DNA of 64,000 bases. Source: Nitrospina sp. (GTDB taxonomy: Bacteria; Nitrospinota; Nitrospinia; Nitrospinales; VA-1). The position numbers were made by a program, and so were the translations under genes. Shown piece after piece: positions 59,907 to 64,000 of the stretch; within the stretch, counting starts at the first letter, position 1; the number at the start of each line of letters is the position of its first letter. The DNA lies in the NCBI GenBank assembly GCA_018653085.1, contig JABIAY010000049.1, forward strand, positions 1 through 64,000. The letters run 5' to 3'. The notes under the pieces were generated by a model. The model was not told the DNA's origin, searched no databases, and saw nothing but the letters and a program-made list of their open reading frames with translations.

Positions 59907-61208
59907 ATGAAACTTTGCAAATTTACAGATTCGGATTATCAAGCGGTGATCGAGGCGTTGGAAAACCGTTCCAACATGGATTTGTTTACCCACGATGAAA
60001 CCGTCCGCAAGATATTGCAGGACGTGCAGGAAAGAGGGGATGCCGCCTTGCTGGAGTACACGTGCCGCTTTGACCGTTATGATCTTTCTTTGGAGCAGAT
60101 GCGGGTCACGCCGGATGAGATTCAGCTGGCCTATGAGGGTGTGAGCGAAAAAGAACTCGCGGCACTGAAGGAAGCGGAAGAACGGATTCGCCGTTTTCAC
60201 GAACGCCAAAAGCAGGAATCCTGGTCTTATGAGGAAGAGGGCATCACTTTGGGCCAGATGGTGAGGCCGCTTGCTACTGCGGGAATTTATGTTCCGGGCG
60301 GGAAGGCCTCTTATCCTTCTTCGGTGCTGATGAATGCGGTTCCGGCAAAAGTGGCGGGGGTGGAACGCGTGGTCATGTGTTCGCCGTTTCCTGATGGGCA
60401 AACCCGTCCGCATGTTCTGGTTGCGGCGGATATTGCAGGGGTCACGGAGATTTATAAGGTAGGGGGCGCGCAGGCTGTCGGGGCTATGGCCTTTGGTACT
60501 GCCACCGTTCCTCGAGTGGACAAGATAGTCGGTCCCGGCAACATTTATGTGGCACTGGCCAAACGCCTCGTGTTTGGCATTGTGGACATCGACATGATAG
60601 CGGGTCCCAGTGAAATCCTGATTGTTGCCGATCACAGCGCCAACCCGGCCTATGTGGCGGCAGACCTGCTGTCGCAAGCCGAGCATGATGAAGAAGCAGT
60701 GCCGATTCTGGTGACTCCGGAGGAAGGGCTGGCTAAGGACGTGATGAGCGAGTTGGAAAGACAGAAAAACACATTGAGACGCCAGTCTATTATGGAAGCT
60801 TCTTTGAACTCCCAGTGCCGACTGCTGGTGACAGAGTCCCTTGAGGCGGCGGTGGAGTTGGCCAATCGGCTGGCACCTGAACATTTGGAGTTGGCACTGG
60901 AAGACCCCGAATATTGGGCTGAAAAGATTCAGAACGCAGGGGCAGTATTCCTGGGGCATTACACGCCGGAAGCGGTTGGGGACTACCTCGCTGGACCTAA
61001 CCATGTACTACCCACCAGTGGCACAGCCCGGTTTTCATCCCCGTTAGGGGTGTATGATTTTATCAAACGGACCAGCCTGATTTCTTATTCCCAGGCCGCT
61101 ATGGAAAAATGTAGCGAAACTGTAACATTACTGGCTGAAATGGAGGATTTGGATGCCCACGCAAATGCGGTAAAACTGCGAATTGGCGGAGCAGAAAAAA
61201 AAGCTTAA
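59907..61208 (+). CDS. hisD: Histidinol dehydrogenase
   Basis: 433 residues from ATG 59907, the normal length; a frame from 59826 overlaps the previous gene and lacks support. It oxidises L-histidinol to histidine with NAD+ and zinc. Motifs: YVPGGKASYPSSVLMNAVPA, VGPGNIYVALAKRLVFG, DMIAGPSEILIV, LLSQAEHDEEAVP (zinc-binding His/Glu), NHVLPTSGTARFSSPLGVYD. A stop is followed by a short region leading to the bd-like oxidase promoter. Other his genes are absent nearby. Confidence 0.96.
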   Translation: MKLCKFTDSDYQAVIEALENRSNMDLFTHDETVRKILQDVQERGDAALLEYTCRFDRYDLSLEQMRVTPDEIQLAYEGVSEKELAALKEAEERIRRFHERQKQESWSYEEEGITLGQMVRPLATAGIYVPGGKASYPSSVLMNAVPAKVAGVERVVMCSPFPDGQTRPHVLVAADIAGVTEIYKVGGAQAVGAMAFGTATVPRVDKIVGPGNIYVALAKRLVFGIVDIDMIAGPSEILIVADHSANPAYVAADLLSQAEHDEEAVPILVTPEEGLAKDVMSELERQKNTLRRQSIMEASLNSQCRLLVTESLEAAVELANRLAPEHLELALEDPEYWAEKIQNAGAVFLGHYTPEAVGDYLAGPNHVLPTSGTARFSSPLGVYDFIKRTSLISYSQAAMEKCSETVTLLAEMEDLDAHANAVKLRIGGAEKKA

Positions 61209-61247
61209 AAGCATTATATTTTCAGGGCTCAAAGGGTCGATTTTGAC

Positions 61248-61276
61248 TTGACACTCAGGGAAGGCTATGTTTTAAT
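61248..61276 (+). promoter_or_regulatory. Promoter for the bd-like oxidase operon
   Basis: TTGACA, 17 bp, TTTAAT, almost consensus, 290 bp before the ATG. The long leader (about 280 nt) is AT-rich and shows no obvious terminator. The Shine-Dalgarno GAAGGAGG sits nine bases before the start. Confidence 0.6.
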
Positions 61277-61565
61277 CACCATCATTTTGGGCACTTGTGC
61301 GCCAAAAAGCTGGTTTTAAAATAGGGTCTAAAAGCCCTTAAAAATCGCGAGTTACGGGTTTTTTGTAGATTGGGCTTCACTCTGTTGAATAGGGAAAAGG
61401 CTCGTGCCGGCGGTGTCGCTGGTTATGAAAAGTTTGAGATTTTTTTTTGAGAAATTTGTCTGAGATTCAGTTCAGTTTAGAAAAGTTAGATTATATATAG
61501 GTTCCTTTTAAAGTTTCGTATTACTAGCTGCGGATCCTGATCAGATCCACGAAGGAGGTTAAGCC

Positions 61566-63539
61566 ATGTTGGGGAAAAACAAGCGTAGCATAACGGCGTT
61601 TTCATTGGGACTGGTACTGGCGATGGCCATCTATCTAGTTCCGGGCATGACCAGCGATGCGATTGCCAAGGAGGCGTTTGCAGAGCAGGTTTTCGCTGAG
61701 GAAGCGTTCGCCAAGGAAGTTCTGGCTGAAGAAGCCGTTGAGGGCGAAGGCGAGCCGGAAGTTGAATGGGGTCAGGACGTATTTTATAAGGACTGGGAAG
61801 GTAATCCGCTGAAAGGGCCGGTGAGTGGTTTTCCCGCTCCGGAACTGGGCGAGTCGGATTATAACAACTATGAGTTTGCTCCCAGTCGAATGCTCCTATG
61901 GGTTGCCAATCAGCAACATCTCTATTTTGGTAGCTTCGTTCTAGCAGTTCCGATTTTCTGTATGCTCATCGAGTTCATCGGAATCCGATCCAGGGAAGAT
62001 GATCCGGTTATGGCCGCCAAGTATGATCGGTTGGCTCAGGATCTGATGAAGGTTAGCTTGACGGCTTATTCCTGGACGGCGATTCTCGGTGGTATCCTCC
62101 TTTTTACGTTCATCACATTATTTCCGGGTTTCTTCAAGTACATGGCGGGCATTTTCCGTCCGGTCATGCATGTGTATGCATTGATGTTCTTGGCTGAATC
62201 TGGTGTTTTGTATGTCTACTACTACGGCTGGGATAAGATGTCTAAGGATCCGTTTCTGAAATGGATTCATTGTAGTCTTTCAGTTCTGCTCAATCTCATT
62301 GGTACGATCCTTATGTACCTGGCGAATTCATGGGCAACGTTCATGCAAGCTCCTGGTGGAATCGACTCTCAAGGGCGTTTCCTGGGAAATATCTGGCATG
62401 TTATTCATTCCACTCTCTGGAATCCGGTTGGTGTTCACAGGATTCTTGGCAACATCGTGTTTGGTGGTGGAATCGTTGGTGCTTACGCCGCATACCATTA
62501 CCTCACGGCTAAGACAGAAGAAGAGCGGGCGCATTACGACTGGGTATGTTATGTCGCCATGTTCATTTGTATCTTTGGTTTGATCCCGCTTCCTTTCGCG
62601 GGTTACTGGTTGATGAAAGAAGTGTATGCATTCCGTCAGCAGATGGGTATCACCCTGATGGGCGGCATCATGGCTTGGTTGTTTATCATTCAGGCTGTAA
62701 TGATCGGACTCTTGTTCTTCGCGGCGAATTCCTATTTGCATAACGGGATGGCCAGGGTCAAGGGGTCGCATCGGTATATGAAGTATTGCAAGTACATGAT
62801 CCTTCTGTTGATCTGTACTTTTACCATGTGGATGACTCCGCATACTATTGTTATGACTCCGGCGGAGTTAAAGGTCATGGGGGGTGCCCAGCATCCAATT
62901 GTCGGTCACTTCGGGGTTATGTCGGCCAAGAATACGGCTGTTAACCTGATGATCACCACTACAATTCTTTGTTTCCTCTTGTATCAGAGGGCGAATAAGA
63001 AGATTACGGTGCCTTGGGCCACAGTGGGCAACTGCTGGATTGCGGCTATTTTTGTTGGTGCCGCTCTTAACATTATATTCCTGGGTGTTTATGGTTATGC
63101 TCTCCCTGCTAACCAGCGGGTTGGACTCTCGGTTCCTCAGGTAACCAGTACGCTGACAACCCTGTTCGCAGGGACGGCGATCAACATCTCCATGTTTAAG
63201 GATTCTGAGTCTTATGGGGATGTCCAATGGGGTAGTCAGTCCAAGGTTGGAACTTACGCTATTTTTCTTCTGGCGATTTCCTTCACCTGGTTGATGGGCC
63301 TCATGGGCTACATCCGTTCTGCAGTGCGCTTGTTCTGGCACGTAACGGAAGTGGTTCGTGATAACTCTGTAGACGCTTATACGCTGACGATTGGTGAGGC
63401 GGGTAAGATGCTTACCTTTAATACCCTTTTTGTGTGGACGCAGTTTGTGGTTGTGTTCTGGGTAGGTAGTTTGACCGCGAAGAAAGCGGCGGCAAAAGCT
63501 CCGGAAGGTGTTCCGGTGCCGGCTCAACAACAGCAATAA
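61566..63539 (+). CDS. Cytochrome bd-like quinol oxidase subunit I
   Basis: 657 residues. An N-terminal signal or anchor (AFSLGLVLAMAIYLVPGM) is followed by a repeating Ala/Glu segment (EAFAEQVFAEEAFAKEVLAE) and an acidic linker. From residue 115 about fourteen membrane helices: NQQHLYFGSFVLAVPIFCML (His near the periplasmic/cytoplasmic face as in CydA helix I), VMHVYALMFLAESGVLYVYY, HRILGNIVFGGGIVGAYAAY, and MWMTPHTIVMTPAELKVMGG. This resembles the 'bd-like' oxidases of nitrite oxidisers. It lacks the clear Q-loop of classical CydA, so quinol binding and reaction are not certain. A second membrane subunit follows at 63621. Confidence 0.75.
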   Translation: MLGKNKRSITAFSLGLVLAMAIYLVPGMTSDAIAKEAFAEQVFAEEAFAKEVLAEEAVEGEGEPEVEWGQDVFYKDWEGNPLKGPVSGFPAPELGESDYNNYEFAPSRMLLWVANQQHLYFGSFVLAVPIFCMLIEFIGIRSREDDPVMAAKYDRLAQDLMKVSLTAYSWTAILGGILLFTFITLFPGFFKYMAGIFRPVMHVYALMFLAESGVLYVYYYGWDKMSKDPFLKWIHCSLSVLLNLIGTILMYLANSWATFMQAPGGIDSQGRFLGNIWHVIHSTLWNPVGVHRILGNIVFGGGIVGAYAAYHYLTAKTEEERAHYDWVCYVAMFICIFGLIPLPFAGYWLMKEVYAFRQQMGITLMGGIMAWLFIIQAVMIGLLFFAANSYLHNGMARVKGSHRYMKYCKYMILLLICTFTMWMTPHTIVMTPAELKVMGGAQHPIVGHFGVMSAKNTAVNLMITTTILCFLLYQRANKKITVPWATVGNCWIAAIFVGAALNIIFLGVYGYALPANQRVGLSVPQVTSTLTTLFAGTAINISMFKDSESYGDVQWGSQSKVGTYAIFLLAISFTWLMGLMGYIRSAVRLFWHVTEVVRDNSVDAYTLTIGEAGKMLTFNTLFVWTQFVVVFWVGSLTAKKAAAKAPEGVPVPAQQQQ

Positions 63540-63550
63540 CTATTAACATG

Positions 63551-63577
63551 TTTGGCGGGGCTCCTGAATAGTGGGAG
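63551..63577 (+). other. Hairpin between the two oxidase genes
   Basis: GGGGCTCC-TGAATAGT-GGGAGCCCC is a perfect 8-bp stem with no T-tract. It may mark an mRNA processing or stability site rather than termination, since the next gene has its own ribosome binding site 17-25 bp further. Confidence 0.6.
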
Positions 63578-63620
63578 CCCCACCCCAATTTAATCTGAGG
63601 GTATAGGAGAGAGGGGAAAA

Positions 63621-64000
63621 ATGTTACCAGAGCAACATGACATCTTATTTTCGTTTCTTGCGATCGTATTTGCCGTCTTCGGGATCTATGTGTTCGGCAA
63701 TGTGGTTCAAGAATGCAGGGAGAGGGAAGGATCAAACGGTAAGCTGTGGGGTGGTGTATTTGGTGCCTTTGCGGTCACATGTTTTATGATGACGGTCCAT
63801 ATGTTCAGCCTGGTTCAGGCTGACCAGTTGGCGTTTTTCTTCTCAACTTATATTTTTGTGGTAATCCTGATGCTGATTGTGTGGGGGGTTTTCTACAAAA
63901 GCATCGGGATTGAGGGGCAGTCCCCTCCGATTATCAGAGGGTTTTTCTTCTGGACCACGGTTTCGGTTCTGCTGGCTGGTTATACCAACTGGTTGCCACA
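63621..64000 (+). CDS. Second membrane subunit of the bd-like operon (incomplete)
   Basis: About 126 residues are visible, starting MLPEQHDILFSFLAIVFAVF after GGAGAGAGGGG. At least four hydrophobic helices follow (GGVFGAFAVTCFMMTVHMFS; FFFSTYIFVVILMLIVWGVF; GFFFWTTVSVLLAGYTNWL). The gene runs off the window. It is co-oriented 81 bp after the oxidase and may be a partner subunit; sequence alone does not identify it. Confidence 0.75.
   Translation, partial: MLPEQHDILFSFLAIVFAVFGIYVFGNVVQECREREGSNGKLWGGVFGAFAVTCFMMTVHMFSLVQADQLAFFFSTYIFVVILMLIVWGVFYKSIGIEGQSPPIIRGFFFWTTVSVLLAGYTNWLP

Noticed and set aside
59823-61004. 393-residue minus-strand frame opposite hisD
   Set aside because: Mirror of the hisD coding region; Arg/His/Gln-rich and without any domain or ribosome site.

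Overview
The window comes from a Gram-negative, chemolithoautotroph-like bacterium, most probably a member of the Nitrospinota (Nitrospina-like). This is inferred from gene content, not from a search. The main pointers are an aclB-aclA ATP-citrate lyase pair of the large type (reductive TCA cycle), a bd-like quinol oxidase membrane subunit with an N-terminal Ala/Glu-rich segment, an ethylbenzene-dehydrogenase-type heme-domain lipoprotein of the kind related to nitrite oxidoreductase gamma subunits, a triheme c7-type cytochrome, and LPS heptosyltransferases. Composition is close to 50% GC throughout and no prophage, CRISPR array, rRNA or tRNA was recognised.

Layout. 1-2.1 kb: the end of an IS3-family element, a cyclic-nucleotide-domain protein, a decayed fragment of a transporter gene, and rpsU with no standard start codon. 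2.1-9.5 kb (+): DASS anion transporter, dnaE, an M16 peptidase and a heme-domain lipoprotein. 9.5-24.8 kb (mostly -): a hypothetical gene, ilvD, a B12-radical SAM protein, then a long housekeeping run xerC-hslV-hslU-argB-hrcA-grpE-mutM, small membrane or hypothetical genes, a YqeG-like phosphatase beside a MITE-like element, an HDOD protein and a DUF2231 protein divergent from a membrane-anchored LuxR-type regulator. 25-30 kb: a lipoprotein, a cold-shock gene with a long leader, two tiny genes, a PHP phosphoesterase and comM.

30-41 kb is a cell-surface block. It holds a triheme cytochrome, two large secreted beta-helix proteins that share a head but have different stalks (14-residue repeats versus collagen-like GXY repeats), and directly behind them a signal peptidase I fused to a secretin/TonB N-domain-like module. 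Opposite these lie two TMTC-like membrane-TPR proteins, followed by a GT-C-like membrane protein. 41-49 kb is a carbon-metabolism block: an ATP-grasp/FMN-oxidase fusion, an HpcH-type aldolase and aclB-aclA with a clear promoter and terminator. 49-54 kb is accessory: PilZ, truncated globin, a degenerate DyP-peroxidase-like gene whose 3' end carries a HigBA cassette flanked by 30-bp direct repeats, and a STAND/TPR ATPase. 54-59 kb (-): cyclic-nucleotide protein, gcvPB, two GT9 heptosyltransferases with a Trm112-like gene between them, and a PAP2 phosphatase. 59-64 kb (+): a DUF2064 transferase, hisD and the bd-like oxidase with the start of a second membrane subunit.

A theme across the window is short interspersed repeats. 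One palindromic family sits exactly at gene 3' ends and often supplies the TAG stop codon and last residues of the host protein. Partial gene duplicates (a DASS fragment and a comM P-loop fragment) lie just upstream of their intact genes. The best candidates for undescribed biology are the beta-helix/STN-signal-peptidase operon, the stop-codon-supplying repeat family together with the HigBA insertion, the heme-ligand-less DyP-like protein, and the ATP-grasp/FMN-oxidase fusion.
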